Shown here piece by piece: positions 1-10,049 of a stretch of DNA of 43,323 nucleotides. Position 1 is the first letter of the stretch; every line of letters starts with the position of its first letter. The position numbers and the translations under genes are program-made. Source of the stretch: Verrucomicrobiales bacterium (lineage in GTDB: Bacteria; Verrucomicrobiota; Verrucomicrobiia; Limisphaerales; Palsa-1400). Below the pieces are notes generated by a model. That model did not search any database. It saw nothing but the letters and a program-made list of their open reading frames with translations, and was not told where the DNA came from. The DNA lies in contig PLIU01000443.1 of the NCBI GenBank assembly GCA_003140095.1, positions 1 to 43,323 of the forward strand, given 5' to 3'.

Positions 1-583
1 CAAAATCTTCCTGCAAATAAATCGAGCCGCGGAAATCGCCCCAGACAAACGTCTGGCCCAAACCACGAATCAAACACAACTTGGGCCGATGTTGGATGCC
101 CACTGTTTTGGCCATGTCCAGGAATTCGCATTCCAATTCCATGTCCGGCCAGGTGCGCGCGCGTTTCAATCCGACCTGGATGCGCCAGGCCTTGGCCATC
201 GCCACTGTCAAATAGCCAAGGCCGCCGGCGGCCCATCCCAGCACAAGGCAAAGCCGCCAATCCCATCGTTCCCAAAACGGCCCGCGCGCAAGATGATCCG
301 CCGGCGAGACGACAGGTTGGGGCGCGGCCAGTGCGGCAGACTGAGCGGCTGGCATGGCGGCGTTCCGTTTTGAAAAAATCTGATCCAGGCTCTTCGTCAG
401 ACCGGGCAAAGCGACCGGCATCACGGGCGGCACGAGACATTTTACCAACACCACCAGCCACAGTAGGTAGCGCCAGTGCGCGCTAGCCCGGCGCAAAAAC
501 AGACAAGCCAGTCCGACCAGGGCAAACAGAACGGCCACCTGCCAGCTCTGCACCCAAAGAAGTTCAAGGAGACGGCTCGCCAT
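1..583 (-). CDS. M56 family metallopeptidase / BlaR1-like sensor, N-terminal part (runs off window start)
   Basis: Reverse-strand translation from ATG at 583: MASRLLELLWVQSWQVAVLFALVGLACLFLRRASAHWRYLLWLVVLVKCLVPPVMPVALP..., a typical BlaR1/M56 N-terminal membrane region. It lies directly downstream of blaI. Confidence 0.8.
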   Translation of the reverse strand, partial: MASRLLELLWVQSWQVAVLFALVGLACLFLRRASAHWRYLLWLVVLVKCLVPPVMPVALPGLTKSLDQIFSKRNAAMPAAQSAALAAPQPVVSPADHLARGPFWERWDWRLCLVLGWAAGGLGYLTVAMAKAWRIQVGLKRARTWPDMELECEFLDMAKTVGIQHRPKLCLIRGLGQTFVWGDFRGSIYLQEDF

Positions 584-590
584 ACCGGAA

Positions 591-983
591 TTATTTTTCT
601 CCTTTCGGCGGATTGTTCTTCAAGAGATGCTGCAGCCGTTTGAGGTCCTCCTTGTCGATGCTACGGCTTTTAGCCAGATGCAAGACCAGCGGCACCGCGT
701 CGCCGCCAAAAAACCGGCCGACGAGGTCCCCCACGGTTTTGGAAATGACCCGCTCGCGCTGGATGGCCGGGGAAAAGACATGAGCCTTGCCCGCCACGCG
801 GCTTTTGACGTAACCCTTGTCCCGCAGCCGCCGCAGCATGGTTTGCACGGTGGCGCTGGCAATGGGCCGGTCTGGCGGCAGCTTTTCCCAGATCTGCTGC
901 ACGGTCGCCTCCTTAAGCTCCCAGACGATGTTCAGCACTTCGGATTCCGCCGCGCCGAGAGCGGCCAGTTCGTGCTCACTCAT
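591..983 (-). CDS. blaI: BlaI/MecI/CopY family transcriptional repressor
   Basis: MSEHELAALGAAESEVLNIVWELKEATVQQIWEKLPPDRPIASATVQTMLRRLRDKGYV: BlaI winged helix. Adjacent to the M56 gene. Confidence 0.9.
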   Translation of the reverse strand: MSEHELAALGAAESEVLNIVWELKEATVQQIWEKLPPDRPIASATVQTMLRRLRDKGYVKSRVAGKAHVFSPAIQRERVISKTVGDLVGRFFGGDAVPLVLHLAKSRSIDKEDLKRLQHLLKNNPPKGEK

Positions 984-1034
984 GATTCAACTCCAAAAAA
1001 TAGACAACTTTGGTCCTCACAACCCCCATGCTCT

Positions 1035-1044
1035 TACAATTGTA
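1035..1044. promoter_or_regulatory. Candidate BlaI operator (TACAATTGTA palindrome)
   Basis: Perfect palindrome TACA-AT-TGTA, 51 bp upstream of the blaI start, with a TTGACA hexamer just beyond it on the minus strand. Confidence 0.55.
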
Positions 1045-1137
1045 CGAGGATGTCAACAGCGAACTTTGCTTTTTTTTTGGAATGCGCAAGCCGACACCCT
1101 TGCGCAACATGGCTCGAAGGTGATAAGATGCCGCACT

Positions 1138-2406
1138 ATGCATGCCGGTCTGAAAATGGCGCGATGCCAGTTCTCGTTCATGGTGGTGGCGGCGCTGATG
1201 GCTGCTGTGTTCTCCGGCCAGACGGCGGAGTTGCAGTGGCAGCATCTTTCCAGCGTTAAGGGAGACTTGCCCGCGCCCGGCCGCTCCACGCAACAAACCG
1301 GCGCCGTCGTGGCCGATCTGGCTGGCGACGGCACCAACGGGTTTGTGTTGAGCTTTCGGCAGACCGCGCCCGCTTTGGTCTGGTATCGCCGCGTGGCTCA
1401 CGGTTGGGACCGCTACGTCATCGAATCCAATTTCCTGACCGTCGAGGCCGGCGGGGCGGTCTGCGATGTCGATGGCGACGGCCATCCGGATCTTATTTTC
1501 GGCGGCGATTGGCAGAGTGATGAGGTGTGGTGGTGGGAAAATCCGTACCCGAACTTTGATCCCAAAGTTTCTTGGAAGCGGCACTTGATCAAGAAAGGCG
1601 GCGCCACGCAACATCATGATCAGGCCGTTGGAGATTTCCTGGGCACGGGCAAGCCGCAGGTTGCCTTCTGGAACCAAGGCGCCAAAGCGATCTTCCTGGC
1701 CGAGATTCCCCCTGACCCGCGGCACGCGGAGGCGTGGCGGCTGACCCAAATCTTTTCCGGCGAAGCCGGGGAATCGAGCAACACCGCCTTCCACTACGCC
1801 GAAGGGATGGCCGTTTGCGATATCGACGGGGATGGGAAGGTGGATCTGCTGGCGGGCAACTTGTGGTTCAAGCATCGCGGCGGGAAAAAGTTCGACGCCA
1901 TCCAAATCGGCTCCATCGGAGGCCGTATTGCGGCCGGAAAATTCAAGCCCGGCAAATACCCACAGGTCGTCATCGCGCCCGGCGACGGCACTGGCCCGCT
2001 CCGCTTTTACGAATGCGTGGGCAACCCGGAGAACAGCCGTGATTGGGTGGGGCGCAACTTGCTGGAACGCGACATGATTCACGGCCACAGCCTGCAAGTG
2101 GCGGACATCGACGGAGACGGGCATCTGGACATTTTTGCGGCAGAGATGGCCAAATGGACCGAGGAGAGGAAGGACCCGGACAATCCGAAAGCCACCGCGT
2201 GGATTTTGTTTGGCGATGAAAAGGGAAATTTCCGCGAGACGGTCTTTTCCACCGGAGTGGATTTCCATGAGGCCCGGGTCGCCGATCTCAATGGCGACGG
2301 CTGGCTGGACATCCTGGACAAACCATACAACTGGGAAACTCCGCGAGTGGATGTGTGGCTGCAAATCCCGCCTGCTCAAAAAACTCCTGCCGCTTCCCGG
2401 CCATAG
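1138..2406 (+). CDS. FG-GAP/VCBS repeat-containing secreted protein
   Basis: Repeated D-x-D-G-D-G motifs (CDVDGDGHPDLIFGG, CDIDGDGKVDLLAGN, ADIDGDGHLDIFAAE, ADLNGDGWLDIL) and an N-terminal signal-like helix. The ORF is longer upstream, but 1138 is a more plausible start. Confidence 0.85.
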   Translation: MHAGLKMARCQFSFMVVAALMAAVFSGQTAELQWQHLSSVKGDLPAPGRSTQQTGAVVADLAGDGTNGFVLSFRQTAPALVWYRRVAHGWDRYVIESNFLTVEAGGAVCDVDGDGHPDLIFGGDWQSDEVWWWENPYPNFDPKVSWKRHLIKKGGATQHHDQAVGDFLGTGKPQVAFWNQGAKAIFLAEIPPDPRHAEAWRLTQIFSGEAGESSNTAFHYAEGMAVCDIDGDGKVDLLAGNLWFKHRGGKKFDAIQIGSIGGRIAAGKFKPGKYPQVVIAPGDGTGPLRFYECVGNPENSRDWVGRNLLERDMIHGHSLQVADIDGDGHLDIFAAEMAKWTEERKDPDNPKATAWILFGDEKGNFRETVFSTGVDFHEARVADLNGDGWLDILDKPYNWETPRVDVWLQIPPAQKTPAASRP

Positions 2407-2416
2407 AATTTCAACG

Positions 2417-3319
2417 TTATGGGATCGTCGAGTTTGTCTGTCTTAAGTTACGGTGAAACGCTTTCGGCAAACCAACGACAAGTCCAGCTACGATGACCAG
2501 GCTGCCCCAGAGTTGTCCCCAATACAGCGACTCACCCAGCCACGCCACGGCCACCGCGGCGCCCACCACGGGCTGAATGAAAATCGTCAGCGCGGCCACG
2601 TTGACTTCCGCCTCGCGGATAACCGCGAACCAGAGTGAGTAACCCGCCACAGTGCAGATCAGGCTCAGATAGACCAGCACCAGCCAGACTCGCGGAGGCA
2701 TGGCCGCCGCAGCCTGAATGGTCGTCCGTCCGTCCACCCATAAATTCACGACCGTGCCGGCCAGGAGGGCAAGGGCCAGGATTTTGAACAGCCCGGCCCG
2801 CTCCAGCATGGGCTTGCCCATCAACGAGTAGGCGGCTTCGCAAAAGAATGACAAAAGTATCCATACATTCGCGGTCAAGGCCGGCAGGCGAAAACCCGGC
2901 CGCCACACTTCGGCCATCAGCACCGCGCCCGCCAAGCCGAGCAAGAACCCCATCCACCGTCGTGGCCTGATAGGTTCGCGCAAAAAAATCGCCGCGCCCA
3001 CGGACGTGACCAACGGGTCCAGAGCCATCAGCACCGAGGCGTCGGTGGCTCGGCCCAATTGCACTCCCGCGACTTGCAAACGAGGCGCGAAGACGAAGAC
3101 GATGACACCCATAACCACGCTGCGAACCAGGTCGCGGCCACGCGGCGCCAGACCCGGCAGCCACGGCCAGCACAGCAGCAGGAACGCGCCCGCCAGGCCA
3201 AAGCGCAGCGTGGCTACGCCGCCCGCATGGAGCCAGGGAGACAAGGCCTTGAAGGCCGAGTAGGACACCGCCCAGAGGCAGTTCATCACGATGAGCATCA
3301 TCAGATGCAACGGTTTCAT
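2417..3319 (-). CDS. EamA/DMT superfamily transporter
   Basis: About 10 hydrophobic helices; MNCLWAVSYSAFKALSPW... and ...TIFIQPVVGAAVAVAWLGESLYWGQLWGSLVIVAGL, typical of EamA. Confidence 0.85.
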   Translation of the reverse strand: MKPLHLMMLIVMNCLWAVSYSAFKALSPWLHAGGVATLRFGLAGAFLLLCWPWLPGLAPRGRDLVRSVVMGVIVFVFAPRLQVAGVQLGRATDASVLMALDPLVTSVGAAIFLREPIRPRRWMGFLLGLAGAVLMAEVWRPGFRLPALTANVWILLSFFCEAAYSLMGKPMLERAGLFKILALALLAGTVVNLWVDGRTTIQAAAAMPPRVWLVLVYLSLICTVAGYSLWFAVIREAEVNVAALTIFIQPVVGAAVAVAWLGESLYWGQLWGSLVIVAGLVVGLPKAFHRNLRQTNSTIP

Positions 3320-3420
3320 GGACTTGAATCGTGCCGCCAGCGCCGCTTCGACCGCGAATTAAATCATCGTAAATCCCGATTGGCTTTGGGCGGATTTAAC
3401 ATATCCTTTGGGCCGACTCT

Positions 3421-6315
3421 ATGAACGGAGAATCATCCGCCGCCAACCAAAAAAGGTTCAACGGCAGTTTCCTTCTTTTGCTTTTGCTCTTGGGAGGGAC
3501 GCTGGCCGTGCTCTGCCGCCAAGGGTTCAGCCCTTATCAGGTTATCTGGGGCAACGACATTACTTTGGGAGCATTCATGGAAAGTTCTTCCCGCGTCCCC
3601 GGCGCCATCTTTGCCTGCTGGGCCGATTATTTCTGGCTCGGCGGACCGAGCGTTGCGTATCCGCCCAATTTGTCCAATTTCAGCATGGCACTGCTGTCGC
3701 CGGAAATTCACCTCAAGTTTTACGCCCCTTTGAGCATGCTGTTCCTGGGATTTGGCGCGTGGTTTTTCTTCCGCCAACTGCGCTTCGCCCCCAGAGTCTG
3801 TGTCTTGGGCGGGCTGGGTGCGGGTCTGAACATGCATTTCTTCTCCAATGCCTGTTGGGGATTGCCCCAATGGAATGTCTGCGCCGCCATGATCTTCATC
3901 GCCTTGGGCATCCTGGTCAGTTCGGCCATCCGGCCGCTTTGGCTCAAAGGCGTCCTGGCCGGCCTGTCCACCGGCATGGCGGTCATGGAGGGATTCGACG
4001 TGGGGGCCATTCTGAGCATTTATGTGGGCCTTTTTCTCGCGTTCACATTCTTGACAGAAGAAGAGAACGAGCCGTCCTTGCGCGCCGCAAAGACGCTGCT
4101 GGTGGGCGGGTTGGTGGTGCTTTCCGCCGTCCTGATCTCGCTCAGCACGATTTACATTCTGGTGGCCACACAAATCAACGGAACAGCCGACGCCGGCCAA
4201 AGCGAGAGCGACAAAGCGGCGCGCTGGGGCTTCATCACGCAATGGAGCATTCCGAAATTGGAATCGGTTCGCGTGGTCATTCCGGGCGTCTTCGGCTATC
4301 GCATGCAGGAATTTACCACTTCCACCAACAAAGCCGGCTCCTACTGGGGCAAGATCGCCGAAGACCCACACGTGCAGGATCTGGAGAGCGGCGATCCGCA
4401 GGTGCGGACCAACGCCGCCGCGTCGCTGGGCATTCCGCCGCAAATTCAAGCCATCTTTGCCGGCAACGACATGGAAGCGCGTGAAGGCTTCCTGGACAAC
4501 GTCAAGGGCCAGTTGCAACGGCGGCACACGGGCAATGGCGAATACGCCGGCCTCCTGGTGTGTTTGCTGGCGGCCTTTGGGTTGGCCAACGCGGTGCGTA
4601 AGGCCGCTTCGCCTTACTCCGCCGCAGAGCGGCGGGCGGTTTGGTTTTGGAGCGGCGCGGCGCTCTTTTCCCTGCTGGCGGCCTGGGGGCGGTATGGCTT
4701 TGTCTATGGCTTGATCTATGACCTGCCCTTCTTGACGAATATTCGAAGCCCGATGAAATTCATGCATCCTCTGAATATCAGCCTGATCATTCTCTCGGGT
4801 TACGGTTTGGAGGCGCTTTATCGCCGCTCCCTCTCCCAACCCTCCCAGCGCTCTGGCTCTCTATTCCGGCACTGGTCGAATTGGTGGGAAACAGCCTCCG
4901 GCTTTGAAACCAAATGGGTCATCGGGTCGGGCATTGCCTTGATTGTGGCCGCGGCAGGTTTTTTCATCGTGCAGTCATCCAAGCCGGACATCACGCATTA
5001 CCTGCTGCACAACGGCTTCGACGCGGACCTGGCCGGGCAGATCGCCAGTTTCTGCAGCGGCGAAGTGGGCTTGTTCGTCATCTATTTGGCCCTCTCAGCT
5101 GCGATCCTGGTCTTCATTCTCACCGGGGCGTGGCCCGGACAGCGTGCCATCTGGGCCTGGGTTTTCCTGGGCGCCATCATGATTTGCGATCTCTACCGCG
5201 CCGATGTCCCGTGGATCCGGTATTACAACTACAAGGAAAAGCTGAGCATGAATCCTGTGGTCGAGATTCTCCGGCAAAAACCGTGGGAGCACCGGGTCGT
5301 TTCCCGTTTTTCGCCCGTAGGCCCGTACGATCTAGGAGGAGCGGACCCCAATTTCGGCGGCCTTAGCCATTGGTGGCTTGAGAATGACTTTCCGTTTAAC
5401 GATATCGAATCGCTGGAAATTGACCAGGCCCCGCGCCTGCCGTTGTTGGACAGCAGTTATCTGGGCAATTTCACGTTGCACTCCGCCAACGACCTCTCAC
5501 CCGCGGCCCTCCAATGGGCCTCCACCAACCCTCGCGATCACCCCCTCGCATATTGGGTAACGCAATCAGGCCCTGCTGCCCGTCTCTGGCGGTTGACTAA
5601 CACGCGCTACATATTTGCCGACGCCCACCTGGCCGAGGTGCTGAACCGATTCACATTGCCGACTAACAGCTTCCGCACGGTCCTGCGCCTGGACATGATC
5701 CAGAAACCCGGCGTTTCCCAGGTTGAGGATGCGGGCGACATGACGGTCAAGACCAACAGCCAGGGTCCGATGGCGTTGTTGGAGTACACTCGCGCCTTGC
5801 CCAGGGCCAAGCTCTTTGCCAACTGGCAGGTCATGGAGGATCCAGCCGCATTGCAAACGTTGGCCTCGCCACAATTCGACCCGGAAAAGACCGTGCTGGT
5901 GGCCAAGGACACGCCGTTGGCCCAGGCGCCGGAGCATCCGAACGCCGACCCTGGCACGGTCGAAATCACTCAATACGAATCCAAAGACTTGATCTTAGAG
6001 GCCGACGCCAAGACCCCGGCGGTCTTGCTCCTCAATGACCACACGGGCGATTACTGGAACGTCTGGATCGACCAAAAACCCGGCACGGTTTTGCGGTGCA
6101 ATGACATCATGCAAGGCGTTTTTGTCCCGGCTGGACGGCACACGATTGAATTCCGGTTTCAGCCGCCGCAGAAAGTACTTTACACCAGCTTGACGGCCTT
6201 CGCGTTGGGCATCCTGCTGGGAGGATATGCCTTCGTCGCTCACTTCGTGCGCCAGCCGACGGTGCCTTCGCCCGGGGCAGGCCGCGCGAGACAACCACAA
6301 CGCAAGGCCGCATGA
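3421..6315 (+). CDS. Large polytopic membrane protein, YfhO-like
   Basis: 964 aa with many TM helices, then a C-terminal extracytoplasmic region ending in ...DYWNVWIDQKPGTVLRCNDIMQGVFVPAGRHTIEFRFQPP, resembling YfhO-family C-termini. Confidence 0.65.
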   Translation: MNGESSAANQKRFNGSFLLLLLLLGGTLAVLCRQGFSPYQVIWGNDITLGAFMESSSRVPGAIFACWADYFWLGGPSVAYPPNLSNFSMALLSPEIHLKFYAPLSMLFLGFGAWFFFRQLRFAPRVCVLGGLGAGLNMHFFSNACWGLPQWNVCAAMIFIALGILVSSAIRPLWLKGVLAGLSTGMAVMEGFDVGAILSIYVGLFLAFTFLTEEENEPSLRAAKTLLVGGLVVLSAVLISLSTIYILVATQINGTADAGQSESDKAARWGFITQWSIPKLESVRVVIPGVFGYRMQEFTTSTNKAGSYWGKIAEDPHVQDLESGDPQVRTNAAASLGIPPQIQAIFAGNDMEAREGFLDNVKGQLQRRHTGNGEYAGLLVCLLAAFGLANAVRKAASPYSAAERRAVWFWSGAALFSLLAAWGRYGFVYGLIYDLPFLTNIRSPMKFMHPLNISLIILSGYGLEALYRRSLSQPSQRSGSLFRHWSNWWETASGFETKWVIGSGIALIVAAAGFFIVQSSKPDITHYLLHNGFDADLAGQIASFCSGEVGLFVIYLALSAAILVFILTGAWPGQRAIWAWVFLGAIMICDLYRADVPWIRYYNYKEKLSMNPVVEILRQKPWEHRVVSRFSPVGPYDLGGADPNFGGLSHWWLENDFPFNDIESLEIDQAPRLPLLDSSYLGNFTLHSANDLSPAALQWASTNPRDHPLAYWVTQSGPAARLWRLTNTRYIFADAHLAEVLNRFTLPTNSFRTVLRLDMIQKPGVSQVEDAGDMTVKTNSQGPMALLEYTRALPRAKLFANWQVMEDPAALQTLASPQFDPEKTVLVAKDTPLAQAPEHPNADPGTVEITQYESKDLILEADAKTPAVLLLNDHTGDYWNVWIDQKPGTVLRCNDIMQGVFVPAGRHTIEFRFQPPQKVLYTSLTAFALGILLGGYAFVAHFVRQPTVPSPGAGRARQPQRKAA

Positions 6316-6344
6316 TGTTCCTTGCGATGTCCCGGCGGCTCGGC

Positions 6345-6686
6345 TCAAGCGGCTTTGGCAGTCGCGCGCGACTTGGCCCGCGTCAACCGCCCCCGGCTGG
6401 CTTGAGGGCCGCGGCGCCTGGAGTGGCTCTGCTTCTCCAGGACGTAACTGGCCGAATTGCGCAGCCGGCGGCGGTACTTCAGTTTCCGGCGCATCCTTTC
6501 GCGCGCCGCGATGGTGTGTTTAAGACAATACACGCCAATGGCGGGCGCACCACAAGTCAAACACAGGCCGCGCGCCTTTTTGCGCAGCATGTGAATCTGC
6601 TGGCGGGACATCGGCGTTCCGTCGGCCTTCAATGTCCCCGTGAATGTGTCAACAATCTTTTTTCTGCTCCATTTTTTCGCTTTCAT
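6345..6686 (-). CDS. Small basic Cys-motif (zinc-ribbon-like) hypothetical protein
   Basis: MKAKKWSRKKIVDTFTGTLKADGTPMSRQQIHMLRKKARGLCLTCGAPAIGVYCLKHTIAARERMRRKLKYRRRLRN: CxxC...CxxH and an Arg-rich tail. Confidence 0.55.
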   Translation of the reverse strand: MKAKKWSRKKIVDTFTGTLKADGTPMSRQQIHMLRKKARGLCLTCGAPAIGVYCLKHTIAARERMRRKLKYRRRLRNSASYVLEKQSHSRRRGPQASRGRLTRAKSRATAKAA

Positions 6687-6831
6687 ATCATCAATTCTCC
6701 CAATCTTGTATTTATTATACACCAATAATCAAATTCCGCGAGCGCTGGAGTCAATTGTTTTTGCAAGTTTTTTATCGAGCCGGTTCAACCGCGGCCAGAC
6801 CGTTCCTGGACTCCTCTCCTGGCTCCGCGGC

Positions 6832-7701
6832 TCACGTCGCGGGAATGTATCGCTGGAGCAGAAGCGCCAGCGCGAACCACGCGGCGAAGCACCCGATCCA
6901 CGGCTCGCCGCTGCTGGCGACCGCCAGCACATCCACCAACACTATCCCTGCCAGCAACCGCGACACTGTGTAGCCCACGTTGGGCTCCGACTGCCCAAGG
7001 CTCCGGCTCAACGCCCACAAGGACCAACCCACCAAAACCAGAGCATAGACCACCGCCGGCATCCAGGAGAAGTCGTTGTCAATCAATCCGGCAAAAAAAA
7101 CCGGCGTCAACAGCAACAGGCTGGGCCAGTAATTGATCCGCACCCGGCTGCTCTCTTTGCGAGCCAGAAAGCTCAAACCCACGATGTAAGCCCCCAAGGC
7201 CACGCCTTTCCAAATTACTTCCCCGCTCACTCCCCGTTGCGCCGCTGAGGCCGCTAATAAATAGACGCATAATCGGCACAGGCCCATCAATACAGGCGCC
7301 AGGGGCGTCCATTTGTGGACGGCGTTGTAGAGTAAAATGCACGCGCACAGGGCGGCCGCCCATATCGCCACCGCCAGGCCCAGCCCAGCCACAGCCGCGA
7401 GCCCAAGCGCCAGCCAGACGAATCCCCATTGCCACACCTCCCGCTCGCTGATCGCGCCCGAGGGAATGGGCCGGATGCGCCGATGGTGGTGATCGAACTC
7501 GGCGTCAAAGGCGTCGTTCAAAAACATGCCGCCCTCGTAGAGAAAGCTGGCCGCCAGCGCCACGCAGGCCAGTGCCGCCACGCTGCCATGGCCTCCCAGG
7601 CACCAGCCTGCCAGGCAATCGGACCAGACGGTGGGAAGATTGGACACCCGTCCCAGAACCAGGAGGGTGCGCAGCTTGGATGGACGCCTCAAAAAATTCA
7701 A
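6832..7701 (-). CDS. eboC: UbiA-like prenyltransferase, EboC-type
   Basis: LRTLLVLGRVSNLPTVWSDCLAGWCLGG...LYEGGMFLNDAFDAEFDHHHRRIRPIPSG: UbiA NDxxDxxxD motif. Lies next to eboE/eboB/eboA. Confidence 0.8.
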   Translation of the reverse strand: MNFLRRPSKLRTLLVLGRVSNLPTVWSDCLAGWCLGGHGSVAALACVALAASFLYEGGMFLNDAFDAEFDHHHRRIRPIPSGAISEREVWQWGFVWLALGLAAVAGLGLAVAIWAAALCACILLYNAVHKWTPLAPVLMGLCRLCVYLLAASAAQRGVSGEVIWKGVALGAYIVGLSFLARKESSRVRINYWPSLLLLTPVFFAGLIDNDFSWMPAVVYALVLVGWSLWALSRSLGQSEPNVGYTVSRLLAGIVLVDVLAVASSGEPWIGCFAAWFALALLLQRYIPAT

Positions 7702-7760
7702 CGTTCGCCTCAGTTTAGGCGGCGGCCGATGACGCGCAAACTTTTAACATGCGGCCGTTC

Positions 7761-8921
7761 CTAACCAGTACCCAACCCTCTGGCGCCCAGGCGCTCCAGG
7801 CACCACGCGTATTCCGCCGCCAATTGATCGACGACGCTGCGGCTCTTCAATGACGCTGGCATTACTTCCCAGGTGTACGTCTCCATTTCAAGGTGCCCGC
7901 AAAGTCCAGGCTCCTCTTTCAATACGTCCAGCACCCCCAGCAAATGATCCGTCGTCGGCTCGAACCACTCCGTCGCGGGGCAATGCAGCGGGATGTGAAA
8001 ATGAACCCGCCATTCCTCCGCCGGCGCCGCCGCAATCAAGGCCTCGTCGAGGTCCCGATAGCGAACCAGTTTGCCCGCCCCTTCGCGCGCCACGACTTGA
8101 TGCAAGTAAACGTTGTCCGCAAACCCCGCCAAAGCCGTCCGCGCCGCCGCCGTGGCCCGCGCCTTCAAAGCCGAACTGAGATGCAGCTTGCTGACCTTGA
8201 TCTGGTGACGCTTTAACTGGGCCAGCGCCTCACTTGGATTCTCATACTCCACCGCCAGGTGGCAGGTGTCGTAATTGACGCCCAGGCATTTCAGCAGGCG
8301 CGGGTCATTCGGGTGTTCGTCCCGTAAACGCCCAAAGAACTCCACCGTCTCCGCTGTCGTTTCCAAAAAGCCCAGCGGCTCCGGCTCCAGCCCCAGGTGC
8401 AGAGTCCGCCCGCTCTGCCGGCTCCGCCGGTCAATGTGCTCGACGCATTGAAACAGGTTGTCGCGCATCGCCTGCCGTTGCTGGTCCGTCTTGATGAACT
8501 CCTTGAACGATCCCGGCACGGTGCTCACGCTTCCTTCCACGCCCGGCGGCGCCAATTGGGCCAGCAGGTCGAAAAGCCTGTTGGTGTAGTCCAGCCGTTC
8601 GGGCGAGGTCCAATCCGGGAGGTACACCTGCTCCTTGACCCGCTGCCCGTGAAAGCGTCCGTAGGGGAAGCCGTTGATGGTGAAAACGTAACAATCGTGC
8701 CGCTCCAACCAGGCTTGGAACTGCGCCAGCGCCCGCCCCTGCGCCAGTTCCCGCGCCGCCTGGGCGCTCAAGCGCAGCCCGATGGCATAGGGCCGCGACG
8801 GGCAGACCATTTGCTTGACAGCCAGGGTGTAGGTTTCCAGCGCACCCAGGGTTTCCGCCCACGTCTCCCCCCGGTGGATGTTGGCGCAGTAAGCCAGATG
8901 ATGACCTTGGGCCAGGCGCAT
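7761..8921 (-). CDS. eboE: Metabolite traffic protein EboE (TIM-barrel, xylose-isomerase-like)
   Basis: [36 protein letters not shown]...: EboE-like start. TGATG overlap with the eboB stop at 8921. The longer ORF start at 9143 is not needed. Confidence 0.8.
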   Translation of the reverse strand: MRLAQGHHLAYCANIHRGETWAETLGALETYTLAVKQMVCPSRPYAIGLRLSAQAARELAQGRALAQFQAWLERHDCYVFTINGFPYGRFHGQRVKEQVYLPDWTSPERLDYTNRLFDLLAQLAPPGVEGSVSTVPGSFKEFIKTDQQRQAMRDNLFQCVEHIDRRSRQSGRTLHLGLEPEPLGFLETTAETVEFFGRLRDEHPNDPRLLKCLGVNYDTCHLAVEYENPSEALAQLKRHQIKVSKLHLSSALKARATAAARTALAGFADNVYLHQVVAREGAGKLVRYRDLDEALIAAAPAEEWRVHFHIPLHCPATEWFEPTTDHLLGVLDVLKEEPGLCGHLEMETYTWEVMPASLKSRSVVDQLAAEYAWCLERLGARGLGTG

Positions 8922-9727
8922 CAGAGCTTTTCCGCGAAGTTTTTTGATTGACTCAAGAAACGCGCCGGGTTGCCGTAAATCAGGGCGTCCACCGCCTTTG
9001 CGCTGTGGCCGCGCAGGCGCATTTCCAGCGCCGCCCGCGGCACCGCCAGCGGCACGCTCACGCCCCAATCGCACGCGCTGTTCATCCACAGCCGATCGCT
9101 TCCGTACATCTCCACCATGTCCGCCGCCCGCGCCGCCGTGCATTTGGACTCCGGGTAAAGCGTCATGCCCGCCCAGAAACCCGCCTCCAGCACCAGTTGA
9201 ATTGTGTGTTCTTCGACGTGGTCGATGATGACGCGCCCGGGCGCGACCCGTCCGTCGGCCTTCAAGGCGTCAATAATAAGGCGCGTGCCCTTGAGCTTGT
9301 CCTCCAAGTGCGGAGTATGGATCAGGATCAACTGGCCGTGCCGCGCCGCCAGATCGACGTGCTTCTCGAAAACCGCCAATTCATTGCGGCTGTTCTTGTT
9401 CAGCCCAATTTCCCCGATCCCCAGCACCGACGGCCGATCCAGGAATTTGGGGATAATGCCGATGACTTCCTCCGCCAGTTTGACATCCTCGGCCTCCTTG
9501 GGATTCAGGCACAGCCAGCAATAATGCGTCAAGCCGAATTTCGCCGCGCGTTTCGGTTCGTAATCCGTCAACTGCCGAAAGTAATCGTAAAAGCCATCGA
9601 CCGAGCTGCGGTCGAACCCCGCCCAAAACGCCGGTTCGCAGACCGCCTGGCAGCCGGCCATGGCCATGGCCAGGTAATCATCCGTTGTCCGGCTGACCAT
9701 GTGCCCGTGAGGTTCGATGAAACGCAT
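8921..9727 (-). CDS. eboB: TatD family hydrolase EboB
   Basis: [41 protein letters not shown]...: TatD-like metal-binding motifs in ebo context. Confidence 0.8.
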   Translation of the reverse strand: MRFIEPHGHMVSRTTDDYLAMAMAGCQAVCEPAFWAGFDRSSVDGFYDYFRQLTDYEPKRAAKFGLTHYCWLCLNPKEAEDVKLAEEVIGIIPKFLDRPSVLGIGEIGLNKNSRNELAVFEKHVDLAARHGQLILIHTPHLEDKLKGTRLIIDALKADGRVAPGRVIIDHVEEHTIQLVLEAGFWAGMTLYPESKCTAARAADMVEMYGSDRLWMNSACDWGVSVPLAVPRAALEMRLRGHSAKAVDALIYGNPARFLSQSKNFAEKL

Positions 9728-9739
9728 GGCGTCGGCGCA

Positions 9740-10024
9740 TCAATTTGCGATTGGCGGGAGCGCGGCACCCGGCCACGCTCCGGCGGCCGCTTTGGTGGTG
9801 GCGGCCGGCAATGGTTCGGTGGTCGGATCGCTCAAACTGAGCAAGACGCGTTTGGCCCGATCCGGCTTGCCGCCGGGCAATTCCTGCAGGGCGTGGCGAA
9901 ATGCGGCCATCCGAAAATCGTCCGTTCCCGGCACCCGGTCCACCCTGTCCAGGAAAGCCGCCAGATCGATCAACTTGGCGCGCGCCTCCATGAAATAAAG
10001 GTCAACAACTTGCTCGCGTTTCAT
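9740..10024 (-). CDS. eboA: EboA-like short protein
   Basis: MKREQVVDLYFMEARAKLIDLAAFLDRVDRVPGTDDFRMAAFRHALQELPGGKPDRAKRVLLSLSDPTTEPLP. It heads the eboB/eboE/eboC run. Confidence 0.65.
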   Translation of the reverse strand: MKREQVVDLYFMEARAKLIDLAAFLDRVDRVPGTDDFRMAAFRHALQELPGGKPDRAKRVLLSLSDPTTEPLPAATTKAAAGAWPGAALPPIAN

Positions 10025-10049
10025 ACATTCCGCTTTTCTGTCTCACTTC

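Noticed and set aside
976-2379. 467-aa minus ORF
   Set aside because: Antisense to the FG-GAP repeat gene, no recognisable domain.
3408-4839. 358-aa plus and 468-aa minus ORFs overlapping the YfhO-like gene
   Set aside because: Alternative and antisense frames of a strong membrane-protein CDS; low-complexity Arg/His/Gln-rich translations.
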